DNA from: Artemia franciscana
Taxonomy: Eukaryota > Arthropoda > Branchiopoda > Anostraca > Artemiidae
Direction: 5' to 3'
Assembly: GCF_032884065.1 (NCBI RefSeq)
Contig: NC_088871.1
Location: forward strand, 15,236,374-15,300,373
DNA length: 64,000 nt
Below, piece by piece: positions 23,468-36,159 of this stretch. The notes under the pieces were generated by a model. That model worked only from the letters and a program-made list of their open reading frames with translations, had not been told where the DNA came from and did not search any database. How positions within the stretch are numbered: position 1 is the stretch's first letter; the number at the start of each line of letters is the position of its first letter. The position numbers and the translations under genes are program-made.

Positions 23468-25952
23468 GTTTTTATGGCACTTGGTATTAACCAAGTGACA
23501 TACAGCAATTGCAAATTCTGTTGGTCCTGGTTTTGCTACTTTAGGCACTTCCAGGTAAGCTAGGACGATGAAATTTGGCAGGCGTATCAGGGACCGGACC
23601 AGATTAAATTAGAAATAGTCGTTTTTCCGATTTGACCATCTGGGGGGGGGGGGAGTGGGGGCCGGTTAATTCTGAAAAAATAGAAAAATAGAAGTATTTT
23701 TAACTTACGAACGGTTGATCAGATCTCAATGAAATTTGATGTATGGAAGGATATCGTGTCTCAGAGCTGTTATTTTAAATCCTGACCGGATCTGGTGATA
23801 TTGGGGGGGGGGAGTTGGGAGGGGGAAACCTAAAACTTGGAAAACACTTTGAGTGGAGGGATCGGGATGAAACTTGGTGGAAAAAATAAGCACAAGTCCT
23901 AGATACATGATTGACATAACCGGAACGGATCCGCTCTCTTTGGAGTAGTTGGGGGGGGGGGGTTAATTCTGGAAAATTAGAAAAAATGAGGTATTTTCAA
24001 CTTACAAACAGGTGATCAGTTCTCAATGAAATTTGATATTTAGAAGGATATCGTGTCTCAGAGCTCTTATTTTAAATCCCAAACAAATCTGGTGACATTG
24101 AGGGGAGGTGGGAGGTGGAAACCTAAAACTTGGAAAACACTTAGAGTGGAGGGATCGGCATGAAACTTGGTGGGAAAAATAAGCACAAGTCCTAGATACA
24201 TGATTGACATAACCGGAATTGATTTACTCTCTTTGGGGCAGTTGGGTGGGGGGGGGGGGGTTCTTAATTCTGAAAAATTGGAAAAAATAGGTCTTTTTAT
24301 CTTACGAACGGGTGATCGGATCTCAATGAAATTTAATATTTAGAAGGATATCATGTCTCAGAGCTCTTATTTTAAATCCCGAACAGATCTGGTGACATTG
24401 GTGGAGAGTTGGGAGGGGGAAACCTAAAACTTGGAAAACACTTAGAGTGGAGGGATCGGGATGAAACTTAGTGTGAAAAATAAGCACAAGTCCTAAATAC
24501 ATGATTGACATAATCGGAACGGATCCGCTCTCTTTGGGGTAGTTGGGGGGGGGGGGGTTAATTCTGAAAAATAAAAAATGAGGTATTTTTAGCTTACGAA
24601 CGGGTGATCGGATCTCAATGAAATTTGATATTTAGAAGGATATCGTGTCTCAAAGCCCTTTCCCGACCGGATCTGGTGACATCGGGGGGAGTTTGGGGTG
24701 AGGGAACCTAAAATCATGGAAAACGCTTAGATTGGAGGGATTGGGATGAAACTTGGTGGGAAAAATAAGCAGAAGTCTTAGATACTTGATTTACATAATT
24801 GGAACGGATCCGCTCTATTGGGGCGGGGGGGGGGGGGTTAAATCTGAAAAATTAGAAAAAATAACAGTATTTTTAACTTACGAAGGAGTGATCGGATCTT
24901 CATGAAACTTCATATTTAGAAGGACCTCGTGACTCAGATCTCTTATTTTAAATCTCAACCGGATCCAGCGTAAATGGGGGGGGGGGGAAGTTGAGGGGAA
25001 CCGGAAATATTAGAAAATACTTAAAGCGGTGAGATCAGGATGAAACTGGATGGGAAGAATAAAAACCTGTCTAAGACACGTGACTGACATAATCGGACCG
25101 GATCTGCTCTCTTTGGTGGAGTTGGGGGGGGGGGTTAATTTGAAAATTGAGGTATTTTTAACTTACATAAGGGCGACCACATGTGAATGAAATTTGATAT
25201 TTAGAAGGGTCTTGCGCTTTAAAGCTCTAATTTTAAATTCAGACCAGATCCTGTGACATTGGGGGGAGTTGGAGGGGAAAACCGGAATTCTTGGAAAACG
25301 TGAAAATTGGGGTATTTTTATTTTACGAATAGGTGATCGGATCCTAATGAAATTTGATATTTAGAAGGAATTTATGTCTCAGAGCTCTTATTTCATATCC
25401 CGACCAGATCTTTTGACTTTGGAGGGAGTTGGAGGGGGGGAATCTTGGAAAACACTTAGAGTGGAGGAATCGGGATGAAGCTGTGTGGATAGAATAAGCA
25501 AATGTCCTTGATACGTGATTGACGGAATCGTACTGTATTCGCCCTCTTTGGGGGAGTTTGGGGGAGGGGTTCCGTGATTTGGCGATTTTTGTGCATCTGG
25601 ACGTGCTAGGACGATGAAAATTGGTAGGCGTGTCAGGGAGCTGCACAAATTGACTTGATAAAGTCGTTTTCCCAGATTCAACCATCTTGGGAGCTAAAGG
25701 GAGAGGAAAAATTAGAAAAAATTAGGTATTTATAACATACGAGTGGGTGATCGGATCTTAATGAATTTTGATATTTAGATGGACATCTTGACTCAGAGCT
25801 TTATTTTAAATCCTGACCGGCATTAAGCCTCTTATTTTCCTTTTAAATCTATCTATTGATTAATTGAATTTTGTTCGAGCTCATACCATATGAGGTCTTG
25901 GTTCTTAGCTCTTCTTGCCTCGTCACAAGTGCCATATGAGCTCTTAGCTCTT
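23468..25952 (+). mobile_element. G-run tandem-unit element, copy 1
   Basis: It begins TTTTTATGG followed by the hairpin CACTTGGT-ATTA-ACCAAGTG (23477-23496). It ends CACAAGTGCCATATGAGCTC, which repeats ATGGCACTTG in reverse. Between the ends are about eight units with anchors at 23717, 24014, 24314, 24606, 24890, 25175, 25334 and 25749 (mostly 285-300 bp apart). Each carries GATCGGATCTCAATGAAATT, AGAGCTCTTATTTTAAATCC and a run of 8-14 G. The same start, units and end recur at 52.16-53.81 kb. It sits inside the minus-strand LINE. The open frames within it are unit translations without coding meaning. Confidence 0.8.
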
Positions 25953-27030
25953 GTTATTTGATGCATGTCTCCAAAAGAGTTTGGGATTTACCTTGATTTA
26001 TTGAGCCAGTTTATTTTCGTCATTTGAATTTTTAATGTTATTTGTAACAAGATTTCTGGCTACCTTTCAAAGTTGCAGGATTTCTGCAAAGTTGGTATCT
26101 TTCAAAGTTGCAGGATTTCTTATCTTTGCAACACTTTTTCAATGCTTTACACTTTCTTTAAATGAGATTACGAATAAAATGAGTTAGATATGGCAGTGTT
26201 TTAGGCTGTCTAATCATTCTGACGTCTCAATTCAATTATGTCTCAATTCAGCACCAAGTAATAAGTTTTGAAGATATGCCAAGAAGTCTGTGAATATTAT
26301 TTGTAGAGAAAATTGTAACATGGTTGCTTCCAAGGGGGTGGGGGCAGATAATCATTGCTTATCAATATCTCAGGACTAGAAACAATAACCAGGTCAAGAA
26401 GGGATGGATTCTAATTGCTACAAATTCTTGTAGGTTCATTCACAGATCGCTACAAACCCGTAGTTCGTGTTTTTGATGACCCATATCCACCAATCCATAA
26501 AATTTCTGGCAGGTTGAAATCACCAACTATAATTGTCTCAAAAGATTTGATTTTAAGATGTCAGATACCATTTCCAAAAGGGCATTTTCGCTAATAATCT
26601 GGCTTGGGGAACTAGGGTTACAATTTGCACATCCAAAGCATATTATATTATTGTCAATAGTTATAGTTAACCACACTGTTTCCATCCATGGTCTACAATT
26701 GTTAGTGGGAATAACAACGCCTACCTGCAGCTCATCCCTAACAAAAATAGCTGCTCCTCTCCTACAATCAGGGTCCAATAAATTTGAAAAAATCTTATAA
26801 CTATTGATGCTGATGCAAGATTCTGGAAGTTTAGAATTGCTAAATTTAGGGTACACTTCCAAAATTGCAAATACATCAGCTTGTTCTTTTAAAAGAACAG
26901 AGGGTGTCTCGTTCCGTTTATTTGGAAAACCGTCAGCGTTGGTAGTGATAATTTCTGAAGACATTTGGCCGAGGTGACGGTTTAAAACATTTCAGGGTGG
27001 TGATATTGATAACAAAGAGTCAGAGAAGCT
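25953..27030 (-). pseudogene. CR1/jockey-like LINE, endonuclease part
   Basis: The minus strand from 26964 reads an AP-endonuclease start (TNADGFPNKRNE, then VFAILEVYPKF and RRGAAIFVRDELQVGV) to 26527. It continues with VGDFNLPEILW (26520-26490), and after stops with PSLLDLVIVSSPEILI and NDYLPPPL (about 26400-26330). These are the canonical endonuclease blocks of CR1/jockey-type LINEs. The segment linking it to the reverse transcriptase at 23.46 kb is missing or replaced by the inserted G-run element. It is inactive. Confidence 0.75.
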
Positions 27031-27161
27031 ATTCATAGGTGTGTGGCAGGAGCCAAAAAACAAAACAGGACTTCCAGTTGTGATGGACTTAAAGGAGGGT
27101 TTAGAAAGTTCATTAATACTTAGCAGCTCCTTATTGTCTACTATATTACTATTTACACATC

Positions 27162-27566
27162 TTACTGGGCTGATAGAAGGGGCATCCGAATCCTAATGCT
27201 CGTTCCCTCAACTTTTGGGGGTGAAATCAAATCATTCAACTGGTCTTCTTGAGTAGTTTTGTCATAGCTCCCAGTCGTGCTGTTCATCGAACACTTTGAC
27301 TTCTGGTTTTGTGTACATTTTTTGGGACTTATTATCCTTTCTGGCCTTCTCTGCTTTCCAACGGGAAACCATTTGTTCATTTGATGAGGCCAAGCCGTAT
27401 TCTTCCTTGTGCGGGCTCCAACGTTTACAGTTTGTGAATTTTTCATTCTCCATAACTTGTATGTTAACTTACATAACCCGGTATTGGGTATAGTACTAGG
27501 TTTAGCAACCGATATTTCCACAGTCCATGTAACTTGGCCATAATAAAAGGTTTGGTCTTGAGTCAA
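27162..27566 (-). CDS. Unrecognised 134-codon frame upstream of the LINE endonuclease
   Basis: A basic, Lys/Arg/Gln-rich frame on the minus strand, placed where a first open frame of the LINE (RNA-binding protein) would lie, about 200 bp before the endonuclease start. No zinc knuckle or other motif is visible, and a partly overlapping frame exists on the other strand. It could be an eroded ORF1 or chance. Confidence 0.25.
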   Translation of the reverse strand: MTQDQTFYYGQVTWTVEISVAKPSTIPNTGLCKLTYKLWRMKNSQTVNVGARTRKNTAWPHQMNKWFPVGKQRRPERIISPKKCTQNQKSKCSMNSTTGSYDKTTQEDQLNDLISPPKVEGTSIRIRMPLLSAQ

Positions 27567-27836
27567 TTCTCTTCATTTGGGGTCTTTTCCACGCAACAAA
27601 GCTTCACTCAGCATCGGTTTGAGTTCTTGGCACGATTTACTTTCTAAAAAGGTACAACCCAGGGCTAACAAAATATCGAACTTTTTGAAGAGATGGCTAC
27701 TACGGAGTTCCTAATCCAGAAGTTCCTAATTGTTAAATTGAGTTTATGTGACGCACAACGCCCAGTTTATGGTTCCAAGGCGAAAAAGATCCTTAGAATC
27801 ACGCCTGGTCGGGCGAAGCTCGGGTAGATGGGGGTT

Positions 27837-29582
27837 TATCAAACAGTTCGTGGTAACAATCCTAAGGAGCGACCCGGCTCAATACAAACCAAAACTCAAA
27901 AAAATTGAATTTTGATGTCAATAGCTACATTAAAAGAGTTGCATTTTAATGCTGATTTTAAATATATAAGTTTCATCAAGTTTAGTCTTACCCATCAAAA
28001 GTTACGAGCCTGAGAAAATTTGCCTTATTTAAGAAAATAGGGGGAAACACCCCCTAAAAGTCGTAGAATCTTAACGAAAATGACACCATCAGATTCAGCG
28101 TATCAGAGAACCCTACTGTAGAAGTTTCAAGCTCCTATCTACAAAAATGTGGAATTTTGTATTTTTTGCCAGAAGACAAATCACGGGTGCGTGTTTATTT
28201 GTTTGTTTGGTTTAGTTTTTTTTTTCCCAGGGGTCATCGTATCGACCAAGTGGTCCTAGAATGTCGCAAGAGGGCTCATTCTAACGGAAATGAAAAGTTC
28301 TAGTGCCCTTTTTAAGTGACTGAAAAAATTGGAGGGCATCTAGGCCCCCTCCCACGCTAATTTTTTTCCCAAAGTCAACGAATCAAAATTTTGAGATAGC
28401 CATTTTGTTCAGCATAGTCGAAAACCTTAATAACTATGTCTTTGGGGATGACTTACTCCCCCACAATCCCTGGGGGAGGGGCTGCAAGTTACAAACTTTG
28501 ACCAGTGTTTACATATAGTAATGGTTATTGGGAAGTGTACAGACGTTTTCAGGGGGATTTATTTCGTTTGGGGGTGGGACTGAGGGGAGGGGGCTATATT
28601 GGAGGATCTTTTCTTGGAGGAATCTGTCATGAGGGAAGAAAAATTCAATGAAAAGGGCGCAGGATTTTCTAGCATTACTATAAGAAAACAATGAAAAATA
28701 AACATGAAAACATTTTTTCAAATGAAAGGAAGGAGAAGCATTGAAACTTAAAACGAACAGAGATTATTACGCCTATGAGGGGTTCTAAAAATACTTTAGC
28801 ATAAAGAGCGAGGTATTTAGGAGGAGATAAATACCTCGCTCTTTATGCTAAAGTATTTTTAGTAATTTCAACTATTTATTCTACGGCCTTTCTGATTCAG
28901 GGGTCATTCTTAAAGAATTGGGACAAAACTTACGATTTAGTGTAAAGAGCGAGATATTAACGAGGGTACAAACCCCCTCGTATACATAATAAAAATATAA
29001 GATTATGAAAGTTTGTTACGTAAGTTAATTCTTAAGTTACGTATATTTTTTACTAATAAAAACAGTCGTTAAAAATTAAAAGTTCTAGTTGCATTTTTAA
29101 GTAACCGAAAAATTGGAGGGCAACTAGACCTCCTTCTCCACCCCTTATTTCTCAAAATTGTCTGATCGAAACTAAGAGAAAGCCATTTAGCCAAAAAAAA
29201 AATTAATATACAAATTTCATTTTAATAATTTATGTGCGGAGAGCCAAAACCAAACATGCATTAATTCAAAAACGTTCAGAAATTAAATAAAAAAAACTAA
29301 TTTTTTTAGCTGAAAGTAAGGAGCGACATTAAAACTTAAAACGAACAGAAATTACTCCGTATATGAAATGGGTTGTCCCCTCCGCAATCCCTCGCTCTTT
29401 ACGCTAAAGTTTAACTCTTTGCCACAATTCTGCTTTTTAAAACAATTAAAAGCTTTAGCGTAAAGAGCGAGGGATTGCGGAGTGGACAACCCATTTCATA
29501 TACGGAGTAATTTCTGTTCGGTTTAAGTTTTAATGTCGCTCCTTACTTTCAGTTAAAAAAATTAGTTTTTTTTTATTTAATT
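27837..29582 (+). mobile_element. Fold-back element, copy B
   Basis: Same order as copy A: TTATCAAACAGTTCGTGGTAAC at the left, then AAGGAGCGACCCGGCTC. The middle contains AAAGTTCTAGTGCCC and GGGGGAGGGGCTGCAAGTTA. The inner palindrome (about 28730-28990) holds CGCTCTTTATGCTAAAG, and the terminal palindrome (about 29290-29560) has near-perfect arms (GGGTTGTCC.CTCCGCAATCC and its complement). The terminal hairpin is damaged here (the right arm has lost bases). Confidence 0.85.
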
Positions 29583-31857
29583 GACGCCATAAGATCTTCT
29601 AAGAGGCTACATAGAGGTGGATTTGTCGGGTTCAAGTTATAAATGATTAGGTTTTGCTGCTTCTTCTCCAGCGTTTTCTTTTCTTCGGGTTCTGGAGCTA
29701 GTTAATTTCGGGTCTGACCGCCTCATCCAGCCTATTTGTCTCAGTTTAAAGGACTGTTATTTCCAATTCAGTCGCAGAAATACTAGAGGCGACGTCCTGA
29801 GTCTGGTTTAATTTAGCATACATTAACGACGATTTTTTCAAGAACTACTGCGACCTAGGTCCAAACTAGGTCTGATATACCTCAAAGCTGTCTAATGTGG
29901 GGACGTTAATTCCCAAATCGGGAGAGGGGACAAAATGTATTTTTTTTTTAATTTTGGGGTGGTTGGACAAACATAATGTTTTTTTCTAAACTCCTAAACA
30001 GGTGTTTTCCACAATGGGGGGGTATACTAGGGGTCAAATGACTCCTCCTCCCTGTTCACACCACTGGTCAAAGTGATTAGCAAAATGTAAGCCCTAGGAC
30101 TTGTGGAGGCAATTGGCATTTAAACATATAAGATAGTGAACCTTTTAGTATATAACCGCTAATAGTAGAATTGCAAAGCATAATATACACGATTTCCGGT
30201 GTTTGCCCAGTCCAATTGTTTCATTGCCTTTTTTTTACTTTTAAGCAATTGAGATGTAATAATGGTGTCAATTTCCTCTTCACTTCGAAAGCATGCAACC
30301 TCTGTAATTTGGGTCCTGTTTTTTTTATTATTCAATATTTTAGTCCGTGTCCTTTGTGGTTGTTTAATTATTATTTTCTTTGGAAAAGTGAAAACATTTG
30401 CTTATTTTGTGGAGTAGTTTCATCTACTTCATGTAATCTGAGGATGCATTGTACCAAAGTTAAGGAAGGGTTTATCAGAAGTTTCTTCCAGGAAAAAGTT
30501 TTGATTGTAAAATAAGGCTAAGCCAAAATACCAAATTTTGTTCCTTTTCTTGAGAACTTCCTTTGAAAGGGGGCGGGGGCTGGGTTTTCTGATCAACTCT
30601 ACTAAAATAGTCAATTTTCGACTGTTAAAATTGAAGCGGCATTTCTATTCAATATTTTCAGATGCTAATGAGTGTTATTTAGTTGGACGAATATATAAAG
30701 CTCGATATCCGGTGCAAGACTAGGTGAAGTAATGTTTAGCAGCTGTGACTCGAGAACTTAAGTATCTTATTATCAAGTTTCGTTAAGATCTGACAAATTT
30801 CGTGGTAAATATAGGCTGCTAATGACAATAATTTAAGAATCTTAGAAATTTTGATCAAAATTGAGATTAAACTTTTTAATATAGGTCAATGCAGGTCAAT
30901 GCACCTGTTAGCATTTTCCTTCCACATTTCCTTCCACATAAATTAACTGAAAATCTACATTTTCAGTTAATTATGCTTATGTTACGGAGCTGTGTGACAA
31001 TTTTTTTTTATCAACTTATAAGTGGTCGTGCATGAGTGAGCAATCTTGTCAAAAATTGCCCAGTTAAAACGATGTCCGTGCTGAAAGTTGACCCGGGCTT
31101 AAGTTTCCTGAAGACAATATTGGACGCAGTTGAATATACACACTAATTAATTTTTAGGAAGTGATGGATGTGTACCATTAAGAAAGATTGGCGTAATTTG
31201 AAGACAAATACCTTCTAGTGCTATTTCTTGTAGTAATAGCACAAATAAAACTTGTGGTGTAAAGGCGCCTTGAAGTATCGCAGCAACTGTTATCCATGAG
31301 CCACAGTTATGGGGCTATGCAAGCATTTTTGTGTATTTTATTGGAGACGATCGAAAAGGGTGACAAAGACCATAGCTTTTGTACTGAGTTTAAGCGATAT
31401 CCAACAAATTTACCTTATGGTTGCAGCAGTCAAACCATTTCACGAAAACATTCGGGAAGGGAGAATGTTTTTTTTTCAAAATCTAGGAGACCAAAGCCCC
31501 GCCCCCCACCTGCCTCCCAACTGTCGCCACTAAGATGCAGCTATTAGAATGTAGCTTTTACCTTACACAGGCCCGACTGAGTACGGATGCCTGACACCAT
31601 AATTCTAGCTTTTTATCCAGTTGTGTTTGATGAGTTTTCTTTGATGAAAGGAATACGGCTCCCTCCGCCTTTCAGTGAAATTTGGTACAAAGGATAAAAA
31701 TGCACAACTATGAACGTAATTCTTACTTTCTACTGTGGTTGGTTTAGATCCAGCCGCTGTTTCTGGTAGATATATTCAGTCAAGTTTATCATTGACTCTG
31801 AAATGACATAGCTGGGACAACTTTTACTTTTAAATAAGTTTGATCTTTTTTGTTAGA
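29583..31857. other. Non-coding stretch
   Basis: No convincing exon. The frames at 30171-30515 and 31296-31547 are Phe/Cys-rich or low in complexity, and the second overlaps an equally long frame in another phase. A short direct repeat (TATAGGTCAATGCAGGTCAATGCA) and a palindromic TTAACTGAAAATC.CATTTTCAGTTAA are visible near 30885-30970. Confidence 0.4.
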
Positions 31858-32826
31858 TAATTGAAAAATACATGTTTTTTCAACTGAAAGTAAGTAGCAA
31901 AATTAAAACTTAAAACGAACAGAAATTGTTCCATATTAAGGGTGGCTTCCCCCTCCTCAATCTGCCGCTCTTCATGCTAAAGTCTTGGAGTTCTTCGAAA
32001 TACTTTGCAGTCAAATTCAATGACTGCATTTGAGTCTTTCTTAAAGAACTGCGAAAAAAATAGGTTTTAGCGTAAAGAGTGAGGGATTGTGGGGCAGGCA
32101 GCCGCCTTCATGTACGGAATAGTTTGTTCGTTTTGAATTTTGACGCTTGTCCTCATTTTCAGTTAAATTGAATTATTTTCCTACTTTTCAAATCATACCT
32201 GGAAGTAACTCACCCTTCCAGTTAAATTCCGTCCAAAACTTTATTTCCCACGAAAATTTCTCCATTTATACTCCCCCCCCCCAAAAAAAAATGTCTAAGT
32301 GTTTTCAAATAACAAATTTTTCCAATAACAAATGTTAGATGGAACAAAACAATGGACAGATTGTATAGCTTACTGCCCTTTTTCCGCGGGCTATTAGGGG
32401 TCATGTTATGTCCAGAGGTATAGTTATCAGACCTTTCAACTATGTTGAACCAAAAGACTATTTCAAGCGCTTCATTGGGTGTCTTTGGGGGGAAATGGGT
32501 ATTGGAGGGGGCCTGCTGCCTTCCAGTCTTTTTGGTAATTTGAAAAAGGAACTAGAACTTTTGATTTCCATTCGAGTAAGTCCGTGATCGTTCGTCAGGC
32601 AAAAGATATAAAATTTCACATTTGTACGGATAGGAGCTTGAAACATCCAATACCCCTTTCCCCCCAAAGACGCCCAGTCAAACGGTAACAATAAACTTGA
32701 AGAATTTCATATATTTCGAATCAGCATAAAAACTAAATTCCCATGATGTGTTAATTGTTATAAAAATTCCTTTTTTAAAGTTATGGCTACTATTGCAGTT
32801 CGTTATCACGGACTGTTTCGTACCAT
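31858..32826 (-). mobile_element. Fold-back element, copy E (old, internally deleted)
   Basis: The terminal palindrome is recognisable at 31866-32175 (CTGAAAGTAAGTAGCAAAAT, with AGCGTAAAGAGTGAGGGATT on the return arm). The middle is represented at 32420-32600 (GGAACTAGAACTTTTGATTT). The terminal hairpin survives in degraded form at 32796-32815 (GCAGTTCGTTATCACGGACTG). About 0.97 kb remain of about 1.7 kb, and many substitutions show that it is older than the other copies. Confidence 0.65.
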
Positions 32827-33039
32827 GATCTAAAGTAAATCAAGGACATCTGAAGCCCTTTTCTTTTTCCAAAAGCAATCGATCAAATGTAAGCACATTG
32901 AAGAACGATTTTCATCAATGGCTATTTCGGTATAACAGAATGGTATTGTAGTTAACCTGGGCTTGAGTTTGTTGAAGAGAAAACTGAGGAGATTTTTGAA
33001 TATGAATATATACTAATCTACGTTGCATTAGCAGCGTGA

Positions 33040-34249
33040 GGTGTTGCGGCAACCTTTGTTCGTCTTCGCCGAGTAAGGTATTGTGAGAGCAACACTTCGG
33101 CTTTGTTTCCTCGCTTCGATTAAATGTGAAAGTTCTTAATCCGTAAGGATCTTAAAATAAATAATAGGTACACCAACTCGCAAAAGTTACAAACCCATCA
33201 TTACAACTAGCAAAAGTTGCAAACCCTTTATCGCTGAAGATGATGAAGCCTAACAACTGATTATTACCTACAAGTCCCCTACATGTCTTACTACTGGAAC
33301 CAAATTGGTCTTACCATTAAATACACCAAAAAAAATAAAAGAAATAAATAGGTACATCAACTAGCAAAAGGCGAACCCCTCATTGCCGAAGATGACTATG
33401 AGCTAACAGCCAACTGTTGCTTAAAACTCCCCTATATATCTCAAAATTGGTATCGGCCTATTTTTGGTTTCTGTGTGTTCCTTACTACTGAAGTTGTCAA
33501 CCCCTTTAAACTCTCGAACTGGTATATCTCATGAAGGAATTCTTCTTCCAAATAATGGATGACATATGCGTTTGTAACGTCATTACTTAGAAAGGAGCAA
33601 AGGACAAACTCTAATTTCTTTAGCAATGAGAGAACTTTTATATTTTAAGAGGCACATCTGATATCGGCCCATTTTTGGTTTCAGTGTGTACCTTACTACT
33701 GAAGTTGTCAACCCCCTTTAAACTTTCAAGCTGATATATCTCACGAAGGAATTTTTCTACTAAAAATGGATGACATATATACTTTGGTCAGCTTACAAGA
33801 GCTATCGACTGCCGTCGAAAAAAAAAAAAAAACAAAAAACAACTATCTGTCTTAGTTCAAAAGTTGACGTTTTTGTCGTAGGCCAAGTTTCTAACGTCAT
33901 CACTTAGAAAGGAGCAAAGGATAAACTCTAATTTCTTTAGTAATGAGAAAACTTTTAAAGCCGAAGGAACACATCTGATACCATTTCTCTCAGCAATCCC
34001 AAGTGCAAAAAACCGAATGATAAACTCAGCTGTAATCACGAACAGAAATGGGTAGAAACAATAGATTTTTGGCCCCAGGCAGAAGTCCTACGTAGTTTTC
34101 AAAAATGCAAAGTCATATTCATCAATCCGGCCTAAGGTCCACACTTTCCGTAAAAACCGCAGAGGTTAGACCCTTACCACTTTCTAGGAATAAGCTGAAA
34201 TCAGGGTGCAAAAAAACACGACAAAACCAAGGTGTTGCTCTCGCAACAC
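33040..34249. mobile_element. Repeat element with hairpin end and internal duplicated units
   Basis: The right end is a perfect hairpin, GTGTTGC-TCTC-GCAACAC (34232-34249). The left end carries the same sequence inverted and slightly changed (GTATTGTGAGAGCAACAC, 33078-33095) plus GTTGCGGCAAC. Inside, partial units repeat: 33165-33300 and 33340-33450 share CAACT.GCAAAAG and TTGC.GAAGATGA; 33460-33660 and 33665-34000 share CTACTGAAGTTGTCAACCCC and TTAGAAAGGAGCAAAGGA, the later one carrying ~110 extra bases with an A run. There is no coding frame. Confidence 0.6.
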
Positions 34250-35801
34250 AATTAGCTTGTGGATAATAGAGGACAACTAATTTAAGAAAAATTCATAGGT
34301 TTTGTCCATTAAGGGACAATGGTTTACTCAGGAGGGCTATCCCCCTCAGATTCGGTACATGCTGCTTTTATTTATTTCTTACTTAAGCTGATATAAGTGT
34401 CTTCAGCAAGATAAAGGAATATAGGTATTTAGAATTGAGCTGAAGATAACTAGTATATATTTTAAAACCACTGTGCATTTTACTGTGATCTGAACAACTA
34501 GAAGAAAATGAGTTTATGCCACTTAAAAAATCAAATGCTCAGGAAAGATATTCTGGGCTATCTTTAGGGATTAACCCCTCCCCCTAGTGTTCTCCAACTT
34601 CAAGCTCTTTCAGACCAACACCACATTCACCAAATTAAAGCCAGCGAATTTTGAAAACATGGTATTCACTTGGGCGTTTTTAAAGCGCGTCAAAAAACTA
34701 CTTATTCTCATTCTTTTCAAACATTGGAATTTCGGGACAGGGCAACTGCAAGAAAACTGTATTTTTGTGCTATTAAAAAAAAAAACTATTACTTCTTTCC
34801 TCATTTTGAGCCTAGTGAGCCAAATTAAATAGTCAGCCTAGTGACAGCCATGGAAAAAAAAACAAAATACACCCGGCTGCAGCGCCAATGATGCACATTC
34901 ATGTGAAGTTTGGTGAGTTGAGAAATTTGTTGGAATTTTATGCGTAATTTTCATGATTGACCTAGTATGGACAAGTTTCAAGGTGTATTTTCTTCTTTTA
35001 AGTTAGAAAAAATTGAATGTATAAATATCAGTTTCTCTATCTATACCAAATTTTGCAAAAGATTCACAGACATAGTATTAGTAGGCAGGACTTGGGAAAG
35101 AAACTAGCATTGATATAGGTTGTCCAAACCGATTTCTTACCAATTAAGGTTTTTGCTTCTATAGTATAAGTCTGATGCTATTAAAATCAAGGAAAAAACA
35201 TCCCATTCATGAATCATAGCTTTATTTAATCAATATGTGTGACTATGTATAGTGCGGCTTGATCATTTGAAAGACCTTATCGCACTGGCTCTTTTCCAGG
35301 TGGTCAAAAATCGTGTCCTGGTTACGACCAGAGAATAATTTACTATCAGATGATTATACTTTTTTTTTGTTTAATTCACAAAATTGCTTTTAAGTTGTGT
35401 AGCTTGAAGCCTGTTTTTCAAATAGTTTGCCGTTGGTACTTCATTACCTGCCAAATAAGTCTTGTCTAGTTTATTACCTGAAGGCCTTGTTTCTTATATC
35501 CTTGCTTTTGAGTCGTACTTCTTATGCTTTGAATACCCGTCCTTCTGCGCCCCTAAATTCCTGGATTGTTGCAAGCTGCAACGGGTACACCTGTAGTATG
35601 ATTAAGGTTCAGTATCAGTAAGCAAAGTTGTTCGCACGTCGCTTGAAAAAAAAATTGGTGATCATCAATTGGGATATTGTTTCCTCGTGACATGTCGATG
35701 GGATTCTTTCAATTTTTGGAGCATCTTGAGTTCCGTTCAAATGTTTCTAGTTTGAATCCAAGTGATAAGTTCTAGTGTTTAGTCTGTTTCTCTCGATGCA
35801 G
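34250..35801. other. Non-coding stretch upstream of exon 1
   Basis: AT-rich, no recognised repeat family and no convincing frame. It ends in TCTGTTTCTCTCGATGCAG (to 35801), a plausible 3' splice site for a 5'-untranslated exon segment beginning at 35802. Confidence 0.35.
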
Positions 35802-36159
35802 TGTCGAAGCATTTGTGGAAGTATTCGTTTAGGCAAGTGAGTGCAGAATGACATGGTTTTACAGTTGTGCTGCTACTCGAAAAATAAAAACCGACGTAAA
35901 ACGACGTACCAATTTGAAGTCTCTTACAAACACGACGCAGGAATCGTTCAAGATTATTTAGAACCGATACCTAGTTCATCCTCCCCTTCTGGTCATGCTG
36001 TACCCGAGGATAGCAGCTGGGAAGTAGGGAGTGTACGTTTAAGGCATTCAAAGTCGTTGGAAGATACTATCTCTAGGGTGAATCCGAAAACACCGTCTTT
36101 TTTGAAATATAAATATAGGAAATTACAAGAAATTGATAACGCTGCTGGTGACATAGACG
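35802..36159 (+). CDS. Coding exon 1 of a MAGI-like scaffold gene (coding from about 35853)
   Basis: The frame from ATG 35853 (an in-frame TGA lies at 35838-35840) runs 102 codons plus one base to a good donor, GACG|GTAAGT at 36160. The peptide is polar and Ser/Pro-rich in the middle (IPSSSSPSGHAVPEDSSWEV), then basic (FLKYKYRKLQE). Past the donor the frame turns hydrophobic and low in quality, as expected of intron. The exon ends in phase 1 (split GGT) and joins exon 2 at 48298 without a frameshift. The first residues after ATG may be wrong, since an acceptor at TTTTACAG (about 35865) or a start further upstream is possible. Family evidence comes only from exon 2. If it is a MAGI-type protein, exon 1 replaces or lacks a recognisable N-terminal PDZ domain. 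Confidence 0.6.

Noticed and set aside
25344-25685. Overlapping 97- and 113-codon frames on the minus strand
   Set aside because: They lie inside the G-run unit element and are translations of its units. The same peptide phrases recur in each unit (23726-23917, 24323-24511), as expected of a non-coding tandem repeat.
30171-30515. 114-codon frame
   Set aside because: Cys/Phe-rich composition with T-rich codons, no motif and no splice signals; looks like translated T-rich DNA.
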